Shown piece after piece: positions 16,891 to 29,846 of a stretch of 47,496 bases of DNA. Below the pieces are notes generated by a model. That model was not told the DNA's origin. It ran no database searches and worked only from the letters and a program-made list of their open reading frames with translations. The stretch spans positions 64,386 to 111,881 of the forward strand of contig VHDE01000004.1 in the NCBI GenBank assembly GCA_016871515.1, written 5' to 3'. The DNA is from Verrucomicrobiota bacterium (GTDB lineage Bacteria; Verrucomicrobiota; Verrucomicrobiia; Limisphaerales; SIBE01). The translations under genes and the position numbers were made by a program. Each line of letters opens with the position of its first letter. Positions within the stretch are counted from its first letter, which is position 1.

Positions 16891-18819
16891 ATGGCGAAAG
16901 TACTTGGCATTGATCTTGGAACGACAAACTCCTGTATGTCGGTCATGGAAGGTGGGGAACCCATTGTGTTTGAGAACTCCGAAGGGAAGCGAACGACCCC
17001 CTCGGTAGTTGCCTTCACAAAGTCAGGAGAGCGAGTGGTGGGCGATGCCGCGAAGCGGCAGGCCGTAACCAACCCGCGCAATACGATTTATTCTATCAAG
17101 CGATTCATGGGCCGCAAATTCGAAGAGGTGCAGGAGGAGATCAAGCGCGTCCCGTACAAAGTGGTTAAAGCTGCGAATGGCGATGCCGCGGTCGAGGTGG
17201 AAACCGAAGGTAAAACCAAGCAATTCAGCCCGCCCGAGATCTCGGCGATGATTTTGAGCAAACTGAAGGCGGATGCTGAAACGCGCCTGGGCGAAAAAGT
17301 GACGCAGGCTGTAATCACGGTCCCGGCCTACTTTAATGATTCGCAAAGGCAAGCGACCAAAGACGCGGGACGGATCGCTGGACTCGAGGTGTTGCGTATT
17401 ATTAATGAGCCGACCGCTGCCTCTCTCGCGTATGGGTTGGACAAGAAGAAAGACGAGAAAATTGCCGTGTATGATTTGGGCGGTGGCACATTCGATATTT
17501 CAGTCCTGGAAATTGGCGACGGCGTTTTCGAAGTCAAAGGGACCAACGGCGACACTCATTTAGGTGGTGACGATTGGGACAACCGGCTCATGGATTGGAT
17601 TTTGGACGAATTCAAACGCGAGCAAGGGATGGACCTTCGCAAACAGCCAGACGCGCTTCAACGCATCAAGGAGGAGGCCGAGAAAGCCAAGATCGCTCTC
17701 TCGAGTTCGCAACAGTATGACATCAATCTGCCGTTCATTACGGCGGATGCGAGCGGGCCCAAGCACATCAGCATGAAGCTGACGCGAGCCAAGATGGAAC
17801 AGCTTTGCGACGAACTGTTCGAGCGAACCGTAAGCCCCGTCAAGGGTTGCCTCAAAGATGCGGGCATCATGAGCGACCAGATTGATGAATTGGTATTGGT
17901 CGGCGGGATGACGCGAATGCCGCGGGTTGTGGAAACAGCTCGGTCATTGGTCAACAAACCGCCGCATCAAGGCGTAAATCCAGACGAGGTCGTGGCCGTA
18001 GGGGCTGCAATCCAAGGTGGCGTCCTTAAAGGCGAAGTAAAGGATGTCTTGCTGCTGGATGTGACGCCGCTATCGCTGGGAATCGAGACGTTGGGCGGCG
18101 TGTTCACAAAGTTGATCGATCGCAATACGACGATTCCAACGCGCAAGTCCGAGATTTTCTCCACTGCTTCAGACAGTCAACCGGGCGTCGAGATTCACGT
18201 CTTACAGGGCGAACGGCAATTTGCGCGCGACAATAAAACCATTGGCAAGTTTCACCTCACTGATATTCCGCCAGCGCCGCGGGGCGTGCCGCAAATCGAA
18301 GTGACCTTTGACATCGACGCCAATGGCATCTTGCACGTGAGCGCCAAAGACCTCGGCACCGGCAAGGAGCAGAAGATCACGATTACGGCCAGCAGCGGCC
18401 TTTCCAAAGACGAGATCGAGAAAATGCGCAAAGACGCTGAATTGCATGCCGACGAAGATAAGAAGCGGAAAGAGGAAGTCGAGACGCGCAACGAGGCAGA
18501 CAACGCTGTTTATCGTTCCGAGAAAATGCTCAAGGATAACGCCGACAAGATCTCCGGCAACGATAAGAGCAAGATCGAGCAAGCGATCAATGACGCTAAA
18601 GAGGCTCTCAAAGGGGGCGACGCTGCAGCAATTAAGTCGGCTGCCGATAAGTTGAATGAGGTCTGGCAATCGGTCTCGGCAGATCTCTACAAAGCCGCTG
18701 CCGAAAAAGCTAAGGCAGGCAAAACACAGACCAGTTCCTCAGGGCCCGGTGCCGACACAGGAAAGGCGGAAGCGGAAGGTCCGATCATTGACGCCGAGGT
18801 CGTGGACGAGAAAAAATAA
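16891..18819 (+). CDS. dnaK: Molecular chaperone DnaK (Hsp70)
   Basis: Full-length 642-residue DnaK. ATPase domain: phosphate-1 GIDLGTTNS (residues 6-14), [19 protein letters not shown], phosphate-2 [18 protein letters not shown], and the adenosine motif [15 protein letters not shown]. The interdomain linker is [13 protein letters not shown] (about 385-397). Then come the beta substrate-binding domain and the helical lid, ending in a Gly/Ser/Thr-rich tail and the acidic [14 protein letters not shown]. It binds exposed hydrophobic segments and refolds them with DnaJ and GrpE, neither of which is adjacent. The start lacks a recognisable ribosome site (a T-rich leader precedes it). groES and groEL follow after a 119-base spacer with hairpins. 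Confidence 0.98.
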   Translation: MAKVLGIDLGTTNSCMSVMEGGEPIVFENSEGKRTTPSVVAFTKSGERVVGDAAKRQAVTNPRNTIYSIKRFMGRKFEEVQEEIKRVPYKVVKAANGDAAVEVETEGKTKQFSPPEISAMILSKLKADAETRLGEKVTQAVITVPAYFNDSQRQATKDAGRIAGLEVLRIINEPTAASLAYGLDKKKDEKIAVYDLGGGTFDISVLEIGDGVFEVKGTNGDTHLGGDDWDNRLMDWILDEFKREQGMDLRKQPDALQRIKEEAEKAKIALSSSQQYDINLPFITADASGPKHISMKLTRAKMEQLCDELFERTVSPVKGCLKDAGIMSDQIDELVLVGGMTRMPRVVETARSLVNKPPHQGVNPDEVVAVGAAIQGGVLKGEVKDVLLLDVTPLSLGIETLGGVFTKLIDRNTTIPTRKSEIFSTASDSQPGVEIHVLQGERQFARDNKTIGKFHLTDIPPAPRGVPQIEVTFDIDANGILHVSAKDLGTGKEQKITITASSGLSKDEIEKMRKDAELHADEDKKRKEEVETRNEADNAVYRSEKMLKDNADKISGNDKSKIEQAINDAKEALKGGDAAAIKSAADKLNEVWQSVSADLYKAAAEKAKAGKTQTSSSGPGADTGKAEAEGPIIDAEVVDEKK

Positions 18820-18828
18820 CTCAACGAT

Positions 18829-18856
18829 CTGAACCAGGCTTATCAGCTTGGTTCAG
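18829..18856 (+). promoter_or_regulatory. Stem-loop 1 between dnaK and groES
   Basis: CTGAACCA (18829-18836) pairs perfectly with TGGTTCAG (18849-18856), with an inner GCT/AGC pairing that makes a bulged long stem. It starts nine bases after the dnaK stop codon. No U-run follows, so RNA stabilisation or processing at the dnaK 3' end is likelier than simple termination. Confidence 0.65.
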
Positions 18857-18870
18857 GTCAACCAAAGATT

Positions 18871-18892
18871 TCCCACAGCGAGTGCTGTGGGA
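18871..18892 (+). terminator. Stem-loop 2 between dnaK and groES (terminator or attenuator)
   Basis: TCCCACAGC-GAGT-GCTGTGGGA is a perfect 9-bp stem with a four-base loop, followed by TTTGATTC. The T-run is weak, so partial termination with reduced read-through into groES is plausible. Position is 46 bases ahead of the groES ATG. Confidence 0.7.
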
Positions 18893-18938
18893 TTTGATTC
18901 ATTCAGCAAATCAAAACAAACAAAGTAATAACGAACGT

Positions 18939-20899
<1,961 letters not shown>

Positions 20900-20945
20900 G
20901 CTAAGCTTAGCCGAACGTTCACCTTTATCGGAGGAACTGAGACAA

Positions 20946-20981
20946 GCGAGGCTGGCGCGAGCCAGCCTCGCCTTTGTTTGT
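20946..20981 (+). terminator. Rho-independent terminator after groEL
   Basis: GCGAGGCTGGC-GCGA-GCCAGCCTCGC forms a perfect 11-bp GC-rich stem with a four-base loop, followed directly by CTTTGTTTGT. It closes the dnaK-groES-groEL unit and is the clearest intrinsic terminator in the window. A perfect 12-base palindrome, GCTAAGCTTAGC, also overlaps the groEL stop region at 20900-20911. Confidence 0.88.
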
Positions 20982-21045
20982 ACGACCAACACATGCGAAG
21001 CATTGAACTATTGTCAGGCCCGCGAGCTCATGCTAGTGTCGCCGC

Positions 21046-22509
21046 ATGACTCGGCAGAAAGCGTCGTGTTTGTGCCATCCCGCGATGGGATTATCGCGGA
21101 GAGCGGCGATCCAGGCAGGCGCCGTGGGGTTGCTCGGTTTGGGGATTAACCACATTGCTGCGTTGCGTTCCCTGGCTGCTGCCGAGTCGAAACAACCTGC
21201 TCCTCGGGCCAAATCTGTCATCTACATTTTCCTTTCGGGAGGGTTGGCCCAGCACGAAACGTTTGACATGAAGCCGGATGCGCCGGCGGAAGTGCGGGGA
21301 GAGTTCGCGCCGATTGCGACCCAAACAGCTGGTCTCCACATTTGCGAACACTTGCCCGAATTGGCCAGGCGTTCGCAGCGTTGGGCATTGGTCCGGTCGC
21401 TCACACATCCGCACAACGATCATTCGGCCGGACATCACGTTATGCTGACTGGCCGGACAAGTTTGCCGGCTGGCTTTGATGGCAATAAACCGAGTCACAC
21501 CGATTGGCCGAGCATGGCCGCAATCGCGAACGAATTGCTGCCGCCGCGCAACAATCTCCCACCCGCCATCGTGTTGCCGGAGAAACTTGTCCATCGGACC
21601 GGACGCGTGATTCCCGGCCAGTTTGCCGGCCAAATGGGGCAACATCGCGACCCGTGGTTTCTCGAAATGTCGCCTTACCATCCCCAACATTACGGCGCTT
21701 ATCCTGAATACCTTTTTGAACACGCCACCGGAAAGGTGGATGAAGGCAACCTCGTCTTTCAAGCGCCCCATTTGTCCCTGCCACAAGGACTGGATCTGCC
21801 GCGCGTGTTGAATCGAGTGAGTTTGCGCGACACATTGGAGAAACAGGTCCAGTTCTACGACGCCGCGATGGAGGATCAGGCCTTTGATCGTTATCGCCAG
21901 GCGGCGATTGCTCTTCTGTCCAACGGCCAGGTTCATGATGCGTTCGACCTCAGCAAGGCGGACTCGAAATGGCTGGATCGTTATGGCCGGAACAGTTTCG
22001 GATGGTCGCTGCTGATTGCGCGGCAATTGTTGGAAGTGGGCGTAAGGCTCGTTCAAGTCAACTTGGGCAACAACGAAACGTGGGACACGCATCAATCCGC
22101 CTTCCCGAACTTGAAGAATCTTCTGTTGCCACCTCTCGATCGGGCGCTCAGCGCATTGCTCGATGATCTGCAGGCGCGCGGCCTCCTGGACGAAACATTG
22201 ATCGTGATGGGCAGCGAATTCGGGCGGACGCCCAAAATCTCCACGTTGCCTGGCGCAACGCTTCCGGGCCGTGACCATTGGGGCGCGAGTCAAACAGTTT
22301 TCCTTGCCGGCGGCGGTGTTCGCGGCGGGACGGTGATCGGCGCAACGGACAAGATTGGAGCCTATCCTGTCGAAGCTCCGCAGAAACCCGAGAATCTTGC
22401 AGCAACGATTTATGAAGCGTTAGGCCTGCCTCGCGATTTGGTTTGGCGCGATCCGGCCGGCCGGCCGCATTCTGTTTACGAGGCTGATGCGATCCGGGGG
22501 ATCATGTAG
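21046..22509 (+). CDS. DUF1501 family protein, Tat-exported
   Basis: A 487-residue protein of the DUF1501 group (alkaline-phosphatase/sulfatase-like superfamily). A Tat signal with LSRRAAIQAGAVGLLGLG leads to SVIYIFLSGGLAQHETFDMK, the conserved metal-site start. Other family blocks are LVRSLTHPHNDHSAGHHVML, ETWDTHQSAFPNLKNLLL, LIVMGSEFGRTPK and PGRDHWGASQTVFLAGGGVR. The family is expanded in Planctomycetes and Verrucomicrobia, where it is usually paired with a DUF1553 cytochrome-type partner; none is present here. The reaction is unknown. The Tat signal may start at the internal Met14 rather than at the ATG used. The isomerase remnant lies 43 bases downstream and was probably in the same operon. 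Confidence 0.9.
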   Translation: MTRQKASCLCHPAMGLSRRAAIQAGAVGLLGLGINHIAALRSLAAAESKQPAPRAKSVIYIFLSGGLAQHETFDMKPDAPAEVRGEFAPIATQTAGLHICEHLPELARRSQRWALVRSLTHPHNDHSAGHHVMLTGRTSLPAGFDGNKPSHTDWPSMAAIANELLPPRNNLPPAIVLPEKLVHRTGRVIPGQFAGQMGQHRDPWFLEMSPYHPQHYGAYPEYLFEHATGKVDEGNLVFQAPHLSLPQGLDLPRVLNRVSLRDTLEKQVQFYDAAMEDQAFDRYRQAAIALLSNGQVHDAFDLSKADSKWLDRYGRNSFGWSLLIARQLLEVGVRLVQVNLGNNETWDTHQSAFPNLKNLLLPPLDRALSALLDDLQARGLLDETLIVMGSEFGRTPKISTLPGATLPGRDHWGASQTVFLAGGGVRGGTVIGATDKIGAYPVEAPQKPENLAATIYEALGLPRDLVWRDPAGRPHSVYEADAIRGIM

Positions 22510-22552
22510 CGCCGCCAAACAGGTCTTGCCAACGGCCCACCAGGAAACCACG

Positions 22553-23034
22553 ATGCGCGACATGAACCGTCGAACGTTCTTTCAATCAGCAACCCTTGGC
22601 GCTGCCTCGCTTCTCACTTTGCCACTCACCAACAGCGTGGCCGCTGAAAAGACAAAGTGGGTCATTGGTTGTTTTAATCGCCCTTGGACCAAATGGAGCT
22701 ACGACGAAGCATTGGACGGAATCAAAGGCGCCGGTTACCAACTCACAGGCCTGTTGACGGGCCAGCGCGGTGAGGCATTCACTTCATCAACGGCAACGTC
22801 CGAATATCTTGATCGTCTGAAGAAACGGATCGCGCAGCACCGAAGGCCGAAGTCATGACTCAGTTCGGCACGGGCAAAGTTGATTTCAAGGCCGTCTTCG
22901 CCAGATTAAAAGCCGCGGGCTTCAACGGCCCTATCATGGTTGAGGGAGTGAAGGTGGGCGCCACTCCGGAAGAGACCACCACCAGCGCGAGGGCGAATCG
23001 CGAATTCCTCGAAAGAGCGATGAGTGCAATCTAA
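22553..23034 (+). pseudogene. Tat-exported sugar phosphate isomerase/epimerase, internally deleted
   Basis: The 5' part (22553-22858) encodes a Tat signal (MNRRTFFQSATLGAASLLTL) and the start of a TIM barrel: WVIGCFNRPWTKWSYDEALD, GIKGAGYQLTGLLT. It runs to EYLDRLKKRIAQ and then loses homology. The 3' part, open in the +2 frame from about 22841 to the TAA at 23032-23034, encodes APKAEVMTQFGTGKVDFKAV then FARLKAAGFNGPIMVEG, the final strands of the xylose-isomerase-like (AP endonuclease 2) fold, ending EFLERAMSAI. By the family's usual length of about 290 residues, 120-140 residues with the metal ligands are missing and the frame is shifted. Function as read is excluded. It follows the DUF1501 gene closely. 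Confidence 0.8.
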
Positions 23035-23650
23035 TCGCTTACGAACGGCTCAGCGCGAACAATCCCCACCGTTAACCGACCCCTTGAGTTTCTTTGGTTC
23101 CATTTCGCCTCGGCCCTTACAGAAAACCCGCCCGCTCCTTTTGACTTTGACAGAAGCTAGCATCCCCACGCCTAACCTCGCCAGTGAGATTAAGCAGTTT
23201 GCTGAGGCAGCAATCAATATCGGGAATTAGGTGAAGCGATTATCAGAGTATCCCGGCGCAAGGCTAGAGTTCAGCAGCAGCGGAAAATGCGATGCCTCAG
23301 AATTTCGACCTTGGCTCGGTTGTTTGCCCTCCTGATGCCGCGTTCCATTCAAGGAAGCGAATGGTGAAACTTTGACTGCACGCTTCAGAATCGCTTCCTT
23401 GATTAGACTCGCACTTTTCCCGCTCATTGCGCTCGCTTGTTCCAAAAGCTCGTTGCTGTCGGGACGCCTGCCTGATTCAGTAGACATTCAAACAGCAAAA
23501 CTTGGCGTCGCTTCATCTCGAACAGGGAAGAATCAATCAATCATTGATCTTTGCTGCACACGAACGAGCGGCGAAAGAGTACCTTCATCAAGTCGAAGCC
23601 GAACTCGTTTACCTCTTACGACTCGCTCCAAGGGCCTCTCGTGCGACGCA

Positions 23651-26050
<2,400 letters not shown>

Positions 26051-26135
26051 TCACAGGGCGTAAATAATTGTCCGGAGCTGGCAAATTCGCAAGAGTTTCG
26101 GGGCCAAGATTTAGATTTTCTTCATCTCGAACAAT

Positions 26136-27476
26136 TCATTTCCTGGACAATCGAGCGATATAAGCGCCATCGACACCGTCGCGAAACGGCAATAGTTCAC
26201 GCTCGCTCTCCAATTGAAAGCCAGGGCTCCCTTTAAGAAATGTCCGCACCACTTCCTCGTTCTCTTCCGTTTCTAAACTGCAGGTGCTATAGACCAGAAT
26301 CCCCCCCTGCCTGACCCGCGCTGCAGCGACGGCCAATAACTTGCCCTGCTCCTTTTGGAGCCGCTCGATCTCCTGCCAACGAATGCGCCAGCGCAAATCA
26401 ACCCGCCGGCGCATGACGCCGGTATTCGAACAAGGAGCGTCCACCAGGACGCGATCGAATAATGGTCTAGGTTGAGTTTCAGCGATCGGCGGCAGGACGG
26501 TTTCCACACACTTGACGCCCAGCCTAACGCAATTCTCGCGCACCAAATTAAGCCGGTCATTCGATGCATCCTCGGCAACAATCTGGCCCCGATTGTCCAT
26601 TTCCTGCGCGATGAATGTCGTCTTTCCTCCTGGCGCCGCGCAAAGGTCGAGCACGCGCTCACCCGGTTGCGGATTCAACTCACGAACTGCCAGAAGCGTG
26701 CTCGGGTCCTGAACATAAAACTTGCCCTGGCCGAAGCTAGGCAATGTTTTCAGCGACGGAAACGATTTGAGTTCGAAGATTAGATTCTCGCCGGTCCAGT
26801 CGCGCTGAAAAAAGTCGTATTCAACTCCTTCGGCGCGCCATTGAGTGATGAGATGGGCCGCGTCGGTCGCCAAAGTGTTGACCCGGGCGAAGACTCTTGC
26901 CGGAGTATTGTCCCACTCGAGGAGCGGCAAGAGCTCCCGTTTATCCCAACGCTTTGCCCATCGCTCAACCAGCCACTCAGGATGCGAATAGCCTATCGCC
27001 GGTTTTGTCTCTCGAAGGTTATCCACGAGGCGCTTCGTTTCCTCTTTCTCACGAACGTAGGCCCTGATGACGGCATTAATGAAGCCGGACTGAGGCCCAA
27101 AGCCTAATCGCTTGGCCAGTTCGACGGTTTCGTGGACCGCCGCGTGATCGGGGATGCGGGTCAACCAAAAGATCTGGTACAAACCGAGCCGCAAGAGAAT
27201 GCGCAAAGCCGGTTTTTGTCGGCGTCCGGACGCCTTGTGATCGATCAGCCAATCAAGCGTCGCTTTCCAGCGGACTACGCCAAAGGTCAGCTCTTCGACA
27301 AGACGACGATCGAGGGCGGCAATCGACGCGCGTCTTAACTCATCTTCCAAGATATTCTCGATGTAATCCGTTGATTCCTCGTGTCGTTGCAGGGCACGAA
27401 CGGCAATTTCTCTTGGTTTTTCAGAACTCACGCTTAATAATGCTACCGAGTCATAGTGGATGCGAGACGTTGTCAT
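26136..27476 (-). CDS. rsmB: 16S rRNA (cytosine-967-C5)-methyltransferase RsmB
   Basis: A 446-residue RsmB/Sun. The N-terminal NusB-like RNA-binding domain begins KPREIAVRALQRHEESTDYI and includes ELTFGVVRWKATLDWLIDHK. The methyltransferase domain has the SAM loop VLDLCAAPGGKTTFIAQEM, motif IV DAPCSNTGVMRRR and the nucleophile motif YSTCSLETEENEEVV. It methylates C967 of 16S rRNA using SAM. The annotated start lies only five bases from the divergent GreA-fusion start; since that leaves no room for two promoters upstream, the true RsmB start may lie further in, for instance just before SSEKPREIAV. The family identity is secure. Confidence 0.94.
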   Translation of the reverse strand: MTTSRIHYDSVALLSVSSEKPREIAVRALQRHEESTDYIENILEDELRRASIAALDRRLVEELTFGVVRWKATLDWLIDHKASGRRQKPALRILLRLGLYQIFWLTRIPDHAAVHETVELAKRLGFGPQSGFINAVIRAYVREKEETKRLVDNLRETKPAIGYSHPEWLVERWAKRWDKRELLPLLEWDNTPARVFARVNTLATDAAHLITQWRAEGVEYDFFQRDWTGENLIFELKSFPSLKTLPSFGQGKFYVQDPSTLLAVRELNPQPGERVLDLCAAPGGKTTFIAQEMDNRGQIVAEDASNDRLNLVRENCVRLGVKCVETVLPPIAETQPRPLFDRVLVDAPCSNTGVMRRRVDLRWRIRWQEIERLQKEQGKLLAVAAARVRQGGILVYSTCSLETEENEEVVRTFLKGSPGFQLESERELLPFRDGVDGAYIARLSRK

Positions 27477-27481
27477 AATGT

Positions 27482-29308
27482 ATGAAAGAAGAGTTTGAAA
27501 AGCTAGTCGCCGCCGGGAAAATTACCCGGCTCCATTTGGAACCGCTCTTGCAGCTCGCCAAAAGCGGTTACTGCATGCATCGAAGCTGGGGTTTTGGAAA
27601 AATTACGACCGTTGACACGGTCTTCTGCCGGTTAACCATTGATTTCCAAACCAAGGCAGGTCATTCGATGGACCTGGACTTCGCCGCCGAATCGTTAAAG
27701 CCAATTTCGAGCGAACATATTCTCGCTCGAAAGGCTGCAGACCTTGCGGCGCTTCTCCAAATGGCGGCTTTGCATCATCTGGATTTGATCAAACTAGTTC
27801 TGCAGAGTTATGGCGGAAGAGCGACTCTGGACCAGATTCAACAGGTGCTCGTTCCGGATGTTATTGCGGATGATTGGAAAAAATGGTGGGAAGTTGCCAA
27901 ACGCGAATTGAAGAAGGATGGCCATTTTCAATTGCCCGCCAAGAAGGCCGACCCAATTATCTATCAAGCCAAGGAAATCTCGCTGCAAGACCGGCTTATG
28001 GAAGCGTTTCGCCTGGCCAAGGGCCTCAAAGCAAAGCTCGCCGTTGCCAATGAATTGCTCAAAAATGTTGCCGACCTGACCGACGCCAAAGCCGCTGCTG
28101 CCGAGGTCATCAAGACTCTGAACGCAGATATCGCCAGTCATCAACGCACCCAATCCGCGTTAGCTCTCGAAGGGATTTTCATCCGCGATGAGATTCGTCA
28201 GGCAACCGGTTTGCCTGCAACGGAATCCGAATTGAACGAAGCGGCGATCTGGTCTTTATCGGCAAAACCAGGACAAATCCTCGAAGCTGTTCCGGCCGCC
28301 AAGCACAAACGCGCTCTCCAATCGTTCAAAGAGGCCAATCCAGAGCAGTGGGCTGGCGTTCTCCTTGGAGCGCTCAATTCCATATCGGCCAAGCTCTGCA
28401 GCGAATGCACGGCTCTCCTCATTCACGACGGGAAGCTTGATCTTCTAAAGGAGCATCTGGGGCGTTTGATCAGCCAGCATCAAGCCAGCAGCGAATTGCT
28501 GCTTTGGCTGGCCAAAGAACGCTCCGATAGCTTTGCCGATATCCTGGGACCGGAAGTCTTTCGCGCCATGTTGACGGCGATGGAACGGGACCAGTTCAAC
28601 GAGAAAAAATCAAATCGGCTGCGCGACTTTATCCTCGATGACCAAAATCTGCTGGTCGAGTTAATTGGCTCGGCCGATCTCGATGTGATCAAGGACTTAA
28701 CGCGCGCCTTGCAGCTCTCGCCATGCTTTGATGACATGGACAAACGGTCGCTTCTCGCGCGCATCGTCAAGAGTTACCCCGCCGTTCAATCGCTGATTAC
28801 TGGCGATCAAACCAAACAAGAATCGACCTTTGTTGTCTCATGGGAAAGTCTCGAACGGCGGAAGAATGAGTATGCCGAATTAGTGCAGAAGAAGATTCCA
28901 GCGAATTCAAAGGAGATTGCCATTGCGCGGAGCTACGGCGATTTGCGCGAAAACCACGAGTACAAGTCGGCCAAGGAAATGCAAAAGCTCCTCATGCGGC
29001 GCAAGGCGGAATTGGAAAATCAATTGGTCCGGGCGCGCGGAACCGATTTTGCGAATCCCAAAACTGATGTCGTCAGCCTCGGCACAAAAGTCAAAGTAAC
29101 AGAACTCTCCACTCAACATCCTGAAACGTTTTCTATTCTAGGCGCGTGGGATTCCGATCCGGAACGAGGCGTGATCAGCTATCTGACGCCAGTGGCCCAA
29201 TCTCTCCTCAACCATAAAGTGGGCGAGCAGGTTGAATTTGAGACTGATTCGGCGAAGAAGCGCTATAGAATTGACGCGATTGAGCCGTTCAAGGCCGATC
29301 AGGTGTAA
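27482..29308 (+). CDS. GreA-type transcript cleavage factor with large N-terminal extension
   Basis: A 608-residue protein whose last 155 residues are a full GreA: a coiled coil with the acidic tip GDLREN (D487, E490) that enters the RNA polymerase secondary channel, AELENQLVRARGTDFANPKT, then the FKBP-like domain ending SLLNHKVGEQVEFETDSAKK. The first 430 residues are extra: MKEEFEKLVAAGKITRLHLE, a YCMHRSWGFGKITTVD segment with a beta-rich module, WKKWWEVAKRELKKDGHFQL, and a long helical array of repeat-like character. Chlamydiae have GreA proteins of similar outsized length, so this is a known PVC-type architecture; the role of the extension is unknown. It rescues backtracked polymerase by inference from the intact tip. 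Confidence 0.85.
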   Translation: MKEEFEKLVAAGKITRLHLEPLLQLAKSGYCMHRSWGFGKITTVDTVFCRLTIDFQTKAGHSMDLDFAAESLKPISSEHILARKAADLAALLQMAALHHLDLIKLVLQSYGGRATLDQIQQVLVPDVIADDWKKWWEVAKRELKKDGHFQLPAKKADPIIYQAKEISLQDRLMEAFRLAKGLKAKLAVANELLKNVADLTDAKAAAAEVIKTLNADIASHQRTQSALALEGIFIRDEIRQATGLPATESELNEAAIWSLSAKPGQILEAVPAAKHKRALQSFKEANPEQWAGVLLGALNSISAKLCSECTALLIHDGKLDLLKEHLGRLISQHQASSELLLWLAKERSDSFADILGPEVFRAMLTAMERDQFNEKKSNRLRDFILDDQNLLVELIGSADLDVIKDLTRALQLSPCFDDMDKRSLLARIVKSYPAVQSLITGDQTKQESTFVVSWESLERRKNEYAELVQKKIPANSKEIAIARSYGDLRENHEYKSAKEMQKLLMRRKAELENQLVRARGTDFANPKTDVVSLGTKVKVTELSTQHPETFSILGAWDSDPERGVISYLTPVAQSLLNHKVGEQVEFETDSAKKRYRIDAIEPFKADQV

Positions 29309-29393
29309 GCAAACATCTTGCCCATGGACTGACATCCTTGCTGATCACTCAGCGAGAGACTTCTCCCAAACACATTTTTCGCGCATGGGACAA

Positions 29394-29530
29394 TGAACCT
29401 GACGGTGCGGGTATGTAGTCCCGGCTTCAGCCGGCGCGATTGTTATCCGCAAATCTGTTTCGCTACCGGCAAAAGGCTGCCGCCTGAAGGCGGAACTACA
29501 TGCCGCGCTCCGGTTCATGGGTGCAATGCG
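29394..29530 (-). repeat. Family B dispersed repeat, copy 1
   Basis: Read on the minus strand it runs from GGTTCAT-type ends through GCATGTAGTTCCGCCTTCAG, GGCGGCAGCC, TAGCGAAACAG and GCCGGCTGAAGCCGGGACTA. It aligns over about 130 bases with the copy at 39226-39360, which lies in the opposite orientation. The arms carry small palindromes (CCGCCTTCAGGCGG and CCGGCTTCAGCCGG). Confidence 0.8.
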
Positions 29531-29721
29531 TGTCAAAAAGAAGAATGGAACTTTCCCTGAACCTCACTGTCGTTTACGACGCTTCTGTGTTCGAAGTTCC
29601 TGCGACATTGGACGACAAAATCATCAAGCATTGATTCGTCTCATTGTCTGAAATACCCAAGAAGGCACTCGGTAGCGTTTGAATTATCCAAGCTTAGCAT
29701 GATTGTTACGCATAAGTCGAC

Positions 29722-29749
29722 TTCCTGTGAGGAAAGTTCACCACAGGAA
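29722..29749 (+). promoter_or_regulatory. Leader hairpin upstream of the subtilase gene
   Basis: TTCCTGTG (29722-29729) pairs perfectly with CACAGGAA (29742-29749) around a 12-base loop. AGTCG just before and CGACT about 20 bases after could form an enclosing stem. It lies 97 bases upstream of the ATG. A regulatory role in the leader RNA is possible but untested, and no known riboswitch class was matched. Confidence 0.35.
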
Positions 29750-29846
29750 CGGACTGATTTGGGACGACTCTCACTAACTATAAGCTTGTAATCCCTGTCG
29801 CAACCGGCGAAGAGAAAGCGCCGTCTCAGGGGCAGGACAGAACGAT

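Larger units (their letters stand above)
29309..29846. other. Intergenic region upstream of the giant subtilase
   Basis: 538 bases without an ORF of note. The left part holds a family B repeat (29394-29530). The right part has a stable hairpin, TTCCTGTG/CACAGGAA at 29722-29749, flanked by AGTCG and CGACT that could close a longer stem. The gene promoter should lie here, but no boxes stand out. Confidence 0.5.

Noticed and set aside
23227..23487. Minus-strand 86-residue protein (starts MSTESGRRPDSNELLEQA)
   Set aside because: A helical start is followed by sequence with no protein character, no ribosome site was seen, and an equally plausible decayed gene lies on the other strand.
29718..29765. 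RNase P RNA or a riboswitch before the subtilase gene (GAGGAAAGTTCACCACAGG resembles the RNase P start)
   Set aside because: Only about 120 bases remain before the coding start, far too short for RNase P RNA, and no second conserved region or known aptamer core is present. Kept only as an unexplained hairpin.
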